In this document: piece after piece, positions 1-6,871 of the stretch | How the letters are laid out: every line of letters begins with the position of its first letter | Position numbering within the stretch: the stretch's first letter is position 1 | DNA from: Candidatus Hecatellales archaeon | GTDB lineage: Archaea; Thermoproteota; Bathyarchaeia; Hecatellales; Hecatellaceae | Length of the DNA: 7,462 bases | Reading direction: 5' to 3' | Assembly (NCBI GenBank): GCA_003662515.1 | Contig: QMYF01000017.1 | Span: 1 to 7,462 of the forward strand | The notes under the pieces: model-generated | Seen by the model: the letters and a program-made list of their open reading frames with translations, nothing else | The model's database searches: none | What the model was told of the DNA's origin: nothing | Position numbers and translations under genes: made by a program

Positions 1-360
1 CTAATAGCCTATTCCTCGGTGCTTATAACCGGGATGGCAGTGGCAGCCTTCATAGTATATCCTATTATACTTTCAAATGTAGCCCTCTACGAGAAACTGC
101 TTATGGCTGTGGTTGCCCTTCAAGAATACACTATTCTAGCCTTAGCCATTCTCGGCATTGGAATCTTCCTGGGAGGAAGCTTCGCTAGAGCCTGGCTAGT
201 CTTCTCTCTGGGGATAACGCTACTTATGGCTGGAAGCTTACTGCTTTTCCATTGGGCTTTGGCTGGAGCCTACCATTCCATCTATCTCGGCAACATGTGC
301 GTAGCTTCAGGGCTAGCCTTAACTGCCCTCTCCTTCCATATACATAGGAGGGAAATCTAA
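1..360 (+). CDS. Multi-span membrane protein of unknown function, 5'-partial
   Basis: The reading frame is open from the left edge to a TAA at 358-360, so the gene start most likely lies outside the window. A GTG at 19 and an ATG at 34 are in frame, but neither has a ribosome binding site and both sit inside a hydrophobic stretch. The visible ~119 residues are almost entirely membrane: about four hydrophobic segments separated by short loops, ending in a basic tail (HIHRRE). I recognise no motif or family. It lies 21 nt upstream of the SpoIIM-like gene in the same direction and the two are probably co-transcribed, which would fit two parts of one membrane system, but nothing in the sequence says which. 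The coding call rests on the open frame, strong hydrophobic periodicity and a GGAGGG at 347-352 near its 3' end. Confidence 0.7.
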   Translation, partial: LIAYSSVLITGMAVAAFIVYPIILSNVALYEKLLMAVVALQEYTILALAILGIGIFLGGSFARAWLVFSLGITLLMAGSLLLFHWALAGAYHSIYLGNMCVASGLALTALSFHIHRREI

Positions 361-381
361 GCCGCTTGAAGGGTTTCACCG

Positions 382-1005
382 TTGAAGAGGGGAAACTTCA
401 CCGGATGGCTCACCATAAATCTATCCTTTTTTCTGGCAGCCTTCCTCGCCATAGCCATCCTCAAACTTCTTTTTCCAGCCATGGTTTTCCAGCTTTGGGA
501 AGGCTGGATTTACATTATTAAGCTCAGTTTGGGAGGCAGTGTCTCCCAGCTTTTCCTTAAAGAGTCCAGTTTCCTCCACATCCTAGCAAGAAACAGCCTC
601 TCGGTAATCATCGTTTTCATAGGGGGGTTAAGCCTTATAGCCCCCCTAATCATGGCTCTCTGCGGCTGCTTCTATGCTTTAAACCTTCTCTGCGTAAATT
701 GGAGCCCGAAAATTTTCCCCTATGTGGCTTTGCTTGTCCTAATAGAGTCGGCTTTCTTCCTTTTAACCGCCTCCTTCTCCTCAGCGCTGGCTGGAGAAGC
801 CTTCCACGTTAAGCCTGACTACAGAAGCCTTCTCCGCTACTGGAAGCGGCTTAAACCTTTAAAGCATCCTGAAAAGAAGCCTGACTGGCGGAGGATTTTC
901 CGCCTAAACAGGGAAGCCTTCAACCTTTACCTAGTGGCTGTGGTAGGCTTGCTGCTGGCTGGAGGCTTGCTGGAAGCCTGGATTCTGCTAGCCTTCAGCC
1001 GTTAA
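382..1005 (+). CDS. SpoIIM/DUF95-like integral membrane protein (tentative)
   Basis: A 207-residue membrane protein. Hydrophobic segments lie at about 12-33, 73-101 (one long or two short spans), 112-138 and 180-203, with a basic soluble stretch at 143-178 (several Lys/Arg/Trp) between the last two. The layout resembles archaeal and bacterial SpoIIM/DUF95 proteins: an Asn after a charged loop before the second span (RNS, 70-72), a Glu inside the third span (E122) and a Leu-Glu-Ala near the end of the last span (197-199), where the family often has an I/L-E-A. This is pattern recall, not a search. In archaea the family has no sporulation role and its function is unclear. The start is taken as TTG 382: stops at 358-360 and 367-369 are in frame upstream, and the first in-frame ATG would remove the first membrane span. 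Only a weak GAAGGG (368-373) precedes it. The TAA stop overlaps the stop of the facing gene by 4 nt. Confidence 0.6.
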   Translation: MKRGNFTGWLTINLSFFLAAFLAIAILKLLFPAMVFQLWEGWIYIIKLSLGGSVSQLFLKESSFLHILARNSLSVIIVFIGGLSLIAPLIMALCGCFYALNLLCVNWSPKIFPYVALLVLIESAFFLLTASFSSALAGEAFHVKPDYRSLLRYWKRLKPLKHPEKKPDWRRIFRLNREAFNLYLVAVVGLLLAGGLLEAWILLAFSR

Positions 1006-1610
1006 ACCTTCCATTCCCACCTGAGGTTTTCAGAGTTCTTGTAGGGGCTTTTAGCTATAAGGCTGGGGTCAACCGTGTACCATTCGGTTTCCTCCTCGAA
1101 GATTTTTGCCTCCTCCACTATTCCCCCGGCAGCTTCCACCTCGGCTATAAGCTCCTCCTTAATTTTCTCCACTTCCCTCCGGCTCTTAGGCTTGATTATG
1201 GACTGCGGAGTTATGCTTCCGAAAACCATTTTAACCTTAGCCTTCCCATCCTTTGAAAGGCTGAAGGACAGGCCTGTGGCATTATACTTTTCAGCTAAAG
1301 CCTCAACGACTGGGAGGCTTCTAGCAGGTTTCTCCGCCTCCTCCACGAGAGACTCAACTCCCCCAATTCTAGCCTCAATCCCGTAATGTTTCTCCACAAC
1401 CCTGAAAGCTCCAAGAAAAACTCCGATCATGCCTTGGAATTCTGGGGAGCGTCGAACCATCCCGAAAATTTTCAGGCTTTGACCTTCCTTTAGGAGGAAG
1501 CGGTGGAAAAGCTCCACGGGGATGGTTACCACGTAGCTGCTTCCGCTACGCCTAATGCTTCCCGTAAAGGTTATGGCTTCTTCCTCCCAGGACATCTCGC
1601 ATACCACCAT
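1002..1610 (-). CDS. AbrB/SpoVT-like domain protein with unknown C-terminal region
   Basis: A 202-residue soluble protein. Residues about 15-50 match the swapped-hairpin AbrB fold: a short strand, then SIRRSGSSYVVTIPVELF, where R-x-G-x-S-Y-x-V-T-I-P is the typical archaeal AbrB signature, followed by an L-K-E-G-Q-x-L-K-I strand. Such domains usually bind DNA as dimers, or act as adaptors in other archaeal proteins. The remaining ~150 residues are an alpha/beta region with a charged helix at about 140-160 and an aromatic end (WEWKV); I recognise no family. ATG 1610 is preferred because a TATA box sits at the right distance for transcription to start on that ATG (leaderless). ATG 1595, five codons later, is the alternative. 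The gene follows the archaellum block on the same strand but has its own promoter. It could regulate itself or the neighbouring operon, which is inference only. Its stop overlaps that of the convergent SpoIIM-like gene. Confidence 0.8.
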   Translation of the reverse strand: MVVCEMSWEEEAITFTGSIRRSGSSYVVTIPVELFHRFLLKEGQSLKIFGMVRRSPEFQGMIGVFLGAFRVVEKHYGIEARIGGVESLVEEAEKPARSLPVVEALAEKYNATGLSFSLSKDGKAKVKMVFGSITPQSIIKPKSRREVEKIKEELIAEVEAAGGIVEEAKIFEEETEWYTVDPSLIAKSPYKNSENLRWEWKV

Positions 1611-1631
1611 TCCGACTATACCTTACGTAGG

Positions 1632-1643
1632 ATATTTAAATAT
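1632..1643 (-). promoter_or_regulatory. Archaeal TATA box for the AbrB-like gene, perfect palindrome
   Basis: The 12-bp element ATATTTAAATAT is a good archaeal TATA box and is perfectly self-complementary. On the minus strand GGGAA immediately precedes it, a purine-rich stretch where the BRE should be. Its centre is about 27 nt upstream of the A of ATG 1610, the normal TATA-to-start distance, so the transcript would begin at or very near the initiation codon. It lies in the 67-bp gap between the membrane-tail gene (stop at 1678) and the AbrB-like gene. Because it is symmetric it could also be a dimer-binding site. Confidence 0.65.
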
Positions 1644-1677
1644 TCCCAGAGGAGGCTGAAAAGAATTCTCAAGTCTT

Positions 1678-2892
1678 CTATTTAACAGACCTCTCCTTAA
1701 GCTTCCTTATCTCAACCCTCAACTCGTCTATCAGCCTCAAAAACTCCGTTAGCTCCCTGCTAGCCTTCTCCTCTTCAGCCGTCAACTCAACCTCTCCAGC
1801 AGCCTTAACGCTTGAAGGTTTAACCTCCACCCTTCCAGCCTCCTCCAAGGAAGGCTTTGAAGCCTCCTGCCTAGGCTTCTCCTCGACTTCCCCAGGTTTA
1901 GGCGAAGCCTCCTCAACCTTTTCAGGCTTCACCTCTTTAACCTCTGTCTCCCCGGCTCCTCCAGTTTCAGCTTCAGGCTTCACCTCCCTTTCATCCATCT
2001 TTTTCCCGGCTTTCTGAGGAGCTTCTTCCTTCCCCTCCGAGCCCGTCTCCTCCTTTTCTTCACCGATTTCCTCGGCTTTTTCACCGGTCTTCTCAGGCTG
2101 TTCAGCTGCCCCACTGGTGGCAGGTGTGAAGGCGAGTTTCTGGGCTTCTTCAACCATTTTTACTTTAAGTTTGAGAAGGCCGTTTCTGGTTCCAATCTTG
2201 AAGAAGAGGTGGCTTAGGAAGGAGGCTGAGGCTAGGAAGGTTAGGCTGGAGGCTGCCAGGCTGGGGAAACTTAAGCCTGAAATTTTGAGCATGAGAATGC
2301 CTATCACAGTGGAGGTTAAGATTAGCTTGGCTAGGAGAAGCTTCCTGAAGTCTCTTGCAGCCCTAGACTCTAAGAGTCTTAGCAGGCTTAGGGTTGCCCT
2401 GCTGGTTTCAAGGCTTTCAAGAAAGCGTTTATGGTCTTCGGCGGCTTCTGCCAGCCTTAAAAGGATGAGAGTTGACGTGAAGATTACGCCTAGGAGCAGA
2501 ACCATAAGCCAGATGAGGTTTTCGAAGCCTAGGAGGGCTGTTAAGGCTACTGTGGCAAGCAGAGGCAGGCTTGAAAGGTTGAGCAGCGCCTTTATGGGTG
2601 GGCCTTGAATGAAGCCTTCGCTTCTCTCCCCTTCAAGAAGTCTTTCCCCGAAAACGATGGCTGAAAACTGCCATGCCACCTCTTCCAGCATGCCCGTGTA
2701 GGCTTCTGAAAGGGAGACCAAAATTATTCCGGCGGCAGCCATGCCCAGTAGGAGGAGGATGAAAACCGTATGGAGACTGGAAGGATTGGCTTCCAGAAAC
2801 TTGGATATCACGAACATGAAGCCTGAGAGGAGGACGGCTAGGCCTGCCGCCGAGGAAACCAAGCCTATGTTTCCAGCGTTTCCCTTAAACAT
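1678..2892 (-). CDS. Six-span membrane protein with long Lys/Glu/Pro-rich cytosolic tail, archaellum-operon associated
   Basis: A 404-residue protein of no family I recognise. Hydrophobic segments fall at about 10-32, 41-62, 107-122, 126-148, 185-203 and 209-232. With positive-inside logic, both termini and the two larger loops (63-106 and 149-184, the latter helical and charged) are cytosolic. Residues ~255-370 are low-complexity, dominated by Glu, Lys, Pro, Gly and Ala with repeated VKPE/KPxxxE-like units and almost no hydrophobics, so probably disordered. Residues ~371-404 return to an amphipathic helix (spaced Leu/Ile: L381, F384, L385, I388, L391, I395, L398) that could form a coiled coil. 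ATG 2892 follows an excellent Shine-Dalgarno site and starts 11 nt after the arlJ stop, so it is almost certainly translated from the arlHIJ message. A scaffold, ring or stator-like role at the motor is possible, but this is inferred from position and architecture only. Confidence 0.85.
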   Translation of the reverse strand: MFKGNAGNIGLVSSAAGLAVLLSGFMFVISKFLEANPSSLHTVFILLLLGMAAAGIILVSLSEAYTGMLEEVAWQFSAIVFGERLLEGERSEGFIQGPPIKALLNLSSLPLLATVALTALLGFENLIWLMVLLLGVIFTSTLILLRLAEAAEDHKRFLESLETSRATLSLLRLLESRAARDFRKLLLAKLILTSTVIGILMLKISGLSFPSLAASSLTFLASASFLSHLFFKIGTRNGLLKLKVKMVEEAQKLAFTPATSGAAEQPEKTGEKAEEIGEEKEETGSEGKEEAPQKAGKKMDEREVKPEAETGGAGETEVKEVKPEKVEEASPKPGEVEEKPRQEASKPSLEEAGRVEVKPSSVKAAGEVELTAEEEKASRELTEFLRLIDELRVEIRKLKERSVK

Positions 2893-2897
2893 GGTTT

Positions 2898-2905
2898 CTC
2901 ACCTC
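2898..2905 (-). promoter_or_regulatory. Ribosome binding site of the membrane-tail gene
   Basis: The minus-strand sequence GAGGTGAG overlaps the TGA stop of arlJ (2904-2906) and ends 5 nt before ATG 2892. It is a near-perfect complement of the archaeal 16S rRNA 3' end. It fixes the start of the downstream gene and couples its translation to the end of arlJ. Confidence 0.8.
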
Positions 2906-4370
2906 AAACGGTTAGGATGGAGGAGAGATATTGGGAGGCTGTCTGGAAGACCAGCCCGTAGACCAGGCTTCCGCAGGCAAGCATTAAGCCCAGCAGGAAA
3001 AGCAGGGTGAAGTGGGAGTCACCTTCAATCGAGTAGATGGCTGAAGCATTGTTGAGGGAGAAGAGCACGAGGACGAAGATGAAGTAGGCGTTGATGAACT
3101 CGGTGGGTAAGGCAGACTGCAAGGGGAGAATGGTGGGCATAGAGGTTATGAATTTGTTTAGGGAGGTGAAGAAGCCGCTGATGATGGCCAACATCCCGCA
3201 CATGGCCACGTGCAGCGGAACAAGCATACCGTTGAGATAGGAAACTATCTGGTATCTACGTCTCCTAATGGTAGTATAGATGAAGTAGACAGACTCTATC
3301 AGCTTTGAAACCTCGTTGATGTTTCCGCCCCTCAGGAGGACATCGGTGAAAACCCCGTTAACTCTGCTAATAAGCTGGCTGTCAACCTCCGTTTCAAAGC
3401 TTCTCCAGGCGGTTTCTGAGCTTATTCTGAGGCTGAGCCTTGCGTAAAGCTTCCTTACAGCCTTATTTAAAGGTCCATAGTTAACGTTTACTGCGTCCTT
3501 TAAGGCGGTTTTAACGGGGACACCTGAAGAACATATGGAGGCTATCTGCCTCAGGAAGGAGGGGTAATGCTGCTCGCAGGCTTTAACCTTCCCCACATAT
3601 CGCCTGCCAAGGAAGCCTGCAACCATTATAGGTATCCCCATTAGGGCTACCCTGAGGAAGAGCTCCATTCCGGAAAGAAAGAAGATAGCTGGCAGAGAGG
3701 CGAGAAGCCCCATGGTTATCCTCTCAATACGCCTCCTTTTCGGAGGTTTCTCCCGGCCTTTAGGCAGAATGCTGTCAGGCTTAGCCTGGCTGAACATTAT
3801 CCAGGAGAAGAGGAAGAGGAGCATGGATACTGAAGTCAAACCTATAACGGCTATTTGAATCATAAGCTTGAAGGAGTAGAAGATGACGGCCAGCAGGATG
3901 GTTACACAGATGAGGGTGGTTGAGGAGAAAACCGAAGTGTATGCGTCGCAGAATTTGCGCAGCCTGTCAAGCATTCGCTCCCTCTCCTCAGGGTAGGAAG
4001 CCATAAAGTTTCGGTATTCACGCCGGATGAAGTCTTCCAAGTCTTCACCTGAACTTATAGACTGCGACATACGGATAAGGAAGGTTTTGAAAACCTTTGA
4101 AACGGCGTGGCGGCAGGCCGTTTCACAGGCTTCAGCATGCCCGTAACGCCACACATCCACCAGCACGTGAATCTTCTTGAAAATCTCTGAAATATTTCTG
4201 AAAACCGTTTTTTCGGCGAAGAGCTTGAAGAGGAGGTTTCTTGAAACCCTGGCTGTGGCTATCGACCTGAAATAGAGGAGGAAGAAGGGAAACTCGCTTT
4301 CAATCTTATATCCTTTAGAGAGAGCTCGAATTATTCCCAGCGGGTTAAAGCTTCCAACGGAAACTTTCAA
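2904..4370 (-). CDS. flaJ: Archaellum assembly platform protein ArlJ/FlaJ
   Basis: A 488-residue polytopic membrane protein that should anchor the ArlI hexamer and ArlH in the cytoplasmic membrane. It shows the T2SSF/TadC-family layout in duplicate: an N-terminal cytosolic helical domain (~36-140), spans at about 146-166 and 170-193, a basic loop (KRRR, 211-214), spans at 220-237 and 238-256, then a second cytosolic domain (~266-372) with a motif typical of the family, L-R-Q-I-A-x-x-C-S-S-G-V-P-x-x-x-A-L at 273-290. R369-R372 precede a long span at ~375-402, and two more spans lie at ~424-444 and 453-475. It is rather short for FlaJ, which is often above 500 residues. TTG 4370 is chosen because GGAGGG lies 4 nt upstream and the only in-frame codons before it run back to the arlI stop, seven codons away. 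Identification rests on sequence pattern plus the position directly after arlI. An archaeal pilus FlaJ-like platform is the alternative, but arlH makes archaellum more likely. Confidence 0.9.
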   Translation of the reverse strand: MKVSVGSFNPLGIIRALSKGYKIESEFPFFLLYFRSIATARVSRNLLFKLFAEKTVFRNISEIFKKIHVLVDVWRYGHAEACETACRHAVSKVFKTFLIRMSQSISSGEDLEDFIRREYRNFMASYPEERERMLDRLRKFCDAYTSVFSSTTLICVTILLAVIFYSFKLMIQIAVIGLTSVSMLLFLFSWIMFSQAKPDSILPKGREKPPKRRRIERITMGLLASLPAIFFLSGMELFLRVALMGIPIMVAGFLGRRYVGKVKACEQHYPSFLRQIASICSSGVPVKTALKDAVNVNYGPLNKAVRKLYARLSLRISSETAWRSFETEVDSQLISRVNGVFTDVLLRGGNINEVSKLIESVYFIYTTIRRRRYQIVSYLNGMLVPLHVAMCGMLAIISGFFTSLNKFITSMPTILPLQSALPTEFINAYFIFVLVLFSLNNASAIYSIEGDSHFTLLFLLGLMLACGSLVYGLVFQTASQYLSSILTV

Positions 4371-4374
4371 GTCT

Positions 4375-4380
4375 CCCTCC
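4375..4380 (-). promoter_or_regulatory. Ribosome binding site deciding the TTG start of arlJ
   Basis: Minus-strand GGAGGG sits 4 nt before TTG 4370 within the 21-nt gap after the arlI TGA (4392-4394). No ATG or GTG exists in frame between that stop and the TTG, so the site supports a TTG start. Confidence 0.7.
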
Positions 4381-4391
4381 CTTCCGAGAGG

Positions 4392-6143
4392 TCAAGCCTT
4401 AACTGCAACAGCCTCCTTTGAAGATTCAACCTTAGCCCGATAGTTCTGCCTCAGCTTCTCGAAAGCATGGTTCACGCCTACGTTGTAAACCCAGACCAAC
4501 GTTTTCCAAACATCGTAGTAGTCGAGGATGCCAAGCTTCAACATGTACTCTAAGATTTTAGCTCTGGTTTCAAGCTCCTCATAGATCTTCCTCAGCTCGT
4601 ATTTTGAGATGCCCTTCATTATGGCTATCTTGTTTTCCAGCAGGTAGCTGGAGCCCATCCCGCGGAATTCGAAGGTGTCTGTGGAAGGCTCCCAGCTCAC
4701 CACCTCCACGAAGTTAAACTGTTGTTCAGCTGGCTCGTAGCCTAAAATCTCGTTTACCGAGAGAACCCTACGCTCGTATCTTCCGCTTTTCGGGTTGTGG
4801 ACGGCGCTCTGAATGAGGACGGCGTTAAGGTTGTCAATGTAGGTTTTGGGGATGTTGATTGGGGAGCCTGTGAGCCTTTGAACCAGCCTGTTCACAGAGG
4901 CTGCGTGGAAGGTAGCCAGCACCGGGTGGCCTGTCTGCATGGCCTGGAAGGCTATGGCGCCTTCCTGACCTCTAATCTCGCCCACGATGATATAGGTTGG
5001 CCTCTGCCTCAACGCGGCTTTCAGAAGCTGAAACATGGATACTGCTCCTGCCTCCTCGCTTGCAGCGTTGCCAGTTTCCCTGACAACCTCTCTAATCCAG
5101 TTCTCGTGGGGGACATGAACTTCCGGGACCTCCTCGATGGAAACTATCTTGGCTGAGGGGGGAATGAAGGCTGTTATAGCTGAAAGCGTAGTGGTTTTTC
5201 CGCTGGCAGTTTCACCGCAAATCCAAATGGACATACGCTCCTCGAGAAGCAGCCAAAGGTAGGCGGCCAAAACGGAGCTTAGGGTTCCAAACTTTATGAG
5301 CTCGATTATGCTTAGGGGTTTGGTGGCGAACTTCCTGATAGTAAAGTTGCTTCCCCGCTGGCTTATATCCTCCCCGAAAACAATGTTAATTCTCGAGCCG
5401 TCGGGAAGCTTAGCGTCCACTATGGGGCTTCTATGGGAGACGGGCTTGCCAACATATTCGCTGAGCTTCATCACGAAGCCATCAAGCTCCTCAAAGGTTT
5501 GGAAGCTTATGCTGCTTTCCATGTGGCCAAAAATTTTGTGGTGGAGGAAAATGGGGCCCACACCGCTGCAGTGAATATCTTCGATGAAGGGATCCCTGAT
5601 CATGGGTTCTAGGAGGCTTACTCCAATCTTTTCGCAGTAAAGCTCGTATTTAAGGCAGCTGTAGAGCTCCCTGTCGATTTTCAACTCTAAGCCTGAAGGC
5701 GTCTTAATAAGCGAGTTTAAGGGGAAAAGCTTGTCGATAAGCTTGTAGAGGACCTGCTCTCTAGCCGAAGAATCCTCGGGAACATCCATCTCGTCGATGT
5801 TGGCAGCTAGAATCTTCTCCACGTCGGCTAGGATTCTCTCCCTGTCCTTTTTGAGCCTGGGCTCAACCGGATGGTAGCGGAGGCCTTTGGTTTCAGGGTC
5901 AACATAGAGGTGAATGTAAACCGGGTCTCCCACCGGGTAAAGGAGGTTAGGCTTCTTGATGGCAGCCATGTCCCTGCTGAGCTTTTCAACGAGCTCCGGG
6001 GGTGGAAGCGACCTCTCAAGCAGGCCTGCAACATATTTGGCTAGGTGAGGGTTCCTAGCGAACCTCTCCCTCCACCCGTCATCAAACCCTTTGAGGGAGG
6101 CAAACCTTGAAGGGTCGATTCTCTCCACGGTAACCTTCCTCAC
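4392..6143 (-). CDS. flaI: Archaellum motor ATPase ArlI/FlaI (type II/IV secretion-type ATPase)
   Basis: A 583-residue cytosolic hexameric ATPase that powers filament assembly and rotation. Motifs in order: an N-terminal domain (~1-270) ending in the conserved stretch IVDAKLPDGSRINIVF (241-256); Walker A GETASGKT (310-317, K316 and T317); an Asp-box region with IEEVPEVHVPHENW (336-349); Walker B IIVGEIRG (385-392, catalytic E389); and a His box TGHPVLATFHA (404-414). The C-terminal tail (~510-560) carries the family's R-x-x-I-L-x-x-M-x-x-x-G-I-x-D-Y pattern. The length is normal for archaeal FlaI. The Asp box has Glu (E338) where Asp is usual. GTG 6143 overlaps the arlH stop as GTGA; a second GTG at 6128 has AGGAAGG 5 nt upstream and could be the true start, shortening the protein by five residues. 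A pilus ATPase is the alternative family, but co-transcription with arlH argues for archaellum. Confidence 0.95.
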   Translation of the reverse strand: MRKVTVERIDPSRFASLKGFDDGWRERFARNPHLAKYVAGLLERSLPPPELVEKLSRDMAAIKKPNLLYPVGDPVYIHLYVDPETKGLRYHPVEPRLKKDRERILADVEKILAANIDEMDVPEDSSAREQVLYKLIDKLFPLNSLIKTPSGLELKIDRELYSCLKYELYCEKIGVSLLEPMIRDPFIEDIHCSGVGPIFLHHKIFGHMESSISFQTFEELDGFVMKLSEYVGKPVSHRSPIVDAKLPDGSRINIVFGEDISQRGSNFTIRKFATKPLSIIELIKFGTLSSVLAAYLWLLLEERMSIWICGETASGKTTTLSAITAFIPPSAKIVSIEEVPEVHVPHENWIREVVRETGNAASEEAGAVSMFQLLKAALRQRPTYIIVGEIRGQEGAIAFQAMQTGHPVLATFHAASVNRLVQRLTGSPINIPKTYIDNLNAVLIQSAVHNPKSGRYERRVLSVNEILGYEPAEQQFNFVEVVSWEPSTDTFEFRGMGSSYLLENKIAIMKGISKYELRKIYEELETRAKILEYMLKLGILDYYDVWKTLVWVYNVGVNHAFEKLRQNYRAKVESSKEAVAVKA

Positions 6144-6871
6144 CCCCTAGCCGACGTGAAGGGTAGAATCTTTATTCCGAAGGCTGGGTTAACCTCAAAG
6201 CTGATGAAGGAGCCTGAGGTTTGGCTTGCTCCTTTAAGCTTGGAGACGTTGAGGGTTAGGATGCTTTTATCCTGGAAGGTTCGGATGGTGAGGTTGAAGT
6301 GGCCGTCGCAGATGGCTCTAACCCTGATAAGTAGCTCCTGGTCTATGGCGTAGGGGTGAAGCGTCATAATGAAGGTTTTCTCTTGGGTGTCTACGAGGCA
6401 GCGGCATTGGGAGAAGAAGCTTAAAATGTCGTCGGAGGTAGCCTGGGTAACTAGGTGGGTAAGCGAATCGATGATTACAACATTGTAGTTTTTCTTTTTG
6501 GTGAAGCTTACGATGGCTGTTAGGAAGTATTTTGAGATCTCCGGAGTCCATTCTAGGCCTGCCACGTTTAGGGGGGCTACACGGAAAGCTCCGGAAATAA
6601 AATAGTCTTCCACGTCCCATTGCAGACTTTTCATGTGGTAGATTAGGCTTTTAGCCGAGGTTTCCGTTGTAATGTAGAGAACGGTTAGCCCGTTTTTCAG
6701 GGCGCCGTAGGCTATCTGCTGGGCTAAAACTGTTTTACCTGAATCGTTGGGCCCCTCTATCAAGGTTAAAGAGGGGATAGGTAAACCTCCAATCTTCCTG
6801 TCCAGCTCAGGATTTTCAAACTTGAGAATACGCTCTTCATCTCTGCCATTCCCGCTGGAATCAAAAGACAC
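6140..6871 (-). CDS. flaH: Archaellum regulator ATPase ArlH/FlaH (RecA/KaiC-like fold)
   Basis: A 243-residue RecA/KaiC-superfamily protein that binds ATP and docks on ArlI as part of the motor complex. Visible motifs: E-G-P-N-D-S-G-K-T Walker A (39-47, K46 and T47), Walker B NVVIIDS (130-136, D135) and TLHP (170-173) followed by RVRAICD (183-189), the FlaH-type segment after the catalytic core. There is no membrane segment, and the length fits the family (about 230-250). GTG 6871 is the first possible start because an in-frame TGA lies at 6878-6880; it is preceded by a strong purine-rich site. The first 11 nt overlap the end of the ArlD/E gene and the stop overlaps arlI by 4 nt, so translation of D/E, H and I is probably coupled. 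FlaH is largely confined to archaellum loci, which makes this gene the best indicator of what the operon builds. Confidence 0.93.
   Translation of the reverse strand: MSFDSSGNGRDEERILKFENPELDRKIGGLPIPSLTLIEGPNDSGKTVLAQQIAYGALKNGLTVLYITTETSAKSLIYHMKSLQWDVEDYFISGAFRVAPLNVAGLEWTPEISKYFLTAIVSFTKKKNYNVVIIDSLTHLVTQATSDDILSFFSQCRCLVDTQEKTFIMTLHPYAIDQELLIRVRAICDGHFNLTIRTFQDKSILTLNVSKLKGASQTSGSFISFEVNPAFGIKILPFTSARG

Noticed and set aside
1075..1386. 103-codon plus-strand open frame
   Set aside because: It is antisense to the AbrB-like gene, which has a recognisable domain and a promoter; the plus frame has no family-like features.
1002..1610. Antitoxin of a toxin-antitoxin pair
   Set aside because: The protein is too long for a typical AbrB antitoxin and no adjacent same-strand small toxin gene exists.
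1611..1677. Terminator after the membrane-tail gene
   Set aside because: Only a short pyrimidine stretch (TTCTTTTC on the minus strand) is present; no hairpin or long T-tract is convincing.
2117..2608. 163-codon open frame on the plus strand
   Set aside because: It lies antisense within the six-span membrane protein gene, has a basic, low-diversity composition typical of a mirror frame, and has no ribosome site.
4392..6143. Archaeal type IV pilus (Ups/Aap-like) ATPase instead of ArlI
   Set aside because: The motifs alone would allow it, but the overlapping arlH and the ArlD/E-domain gene are archaellum-specific partners.
6318..6620. 100-codon minus-strand frame
   Set aside because: It is an alternative frame inside arlH, whose own frame carries the Walker motifs; this frame is rich in Arg, Pro and His, as expected of a shadow.
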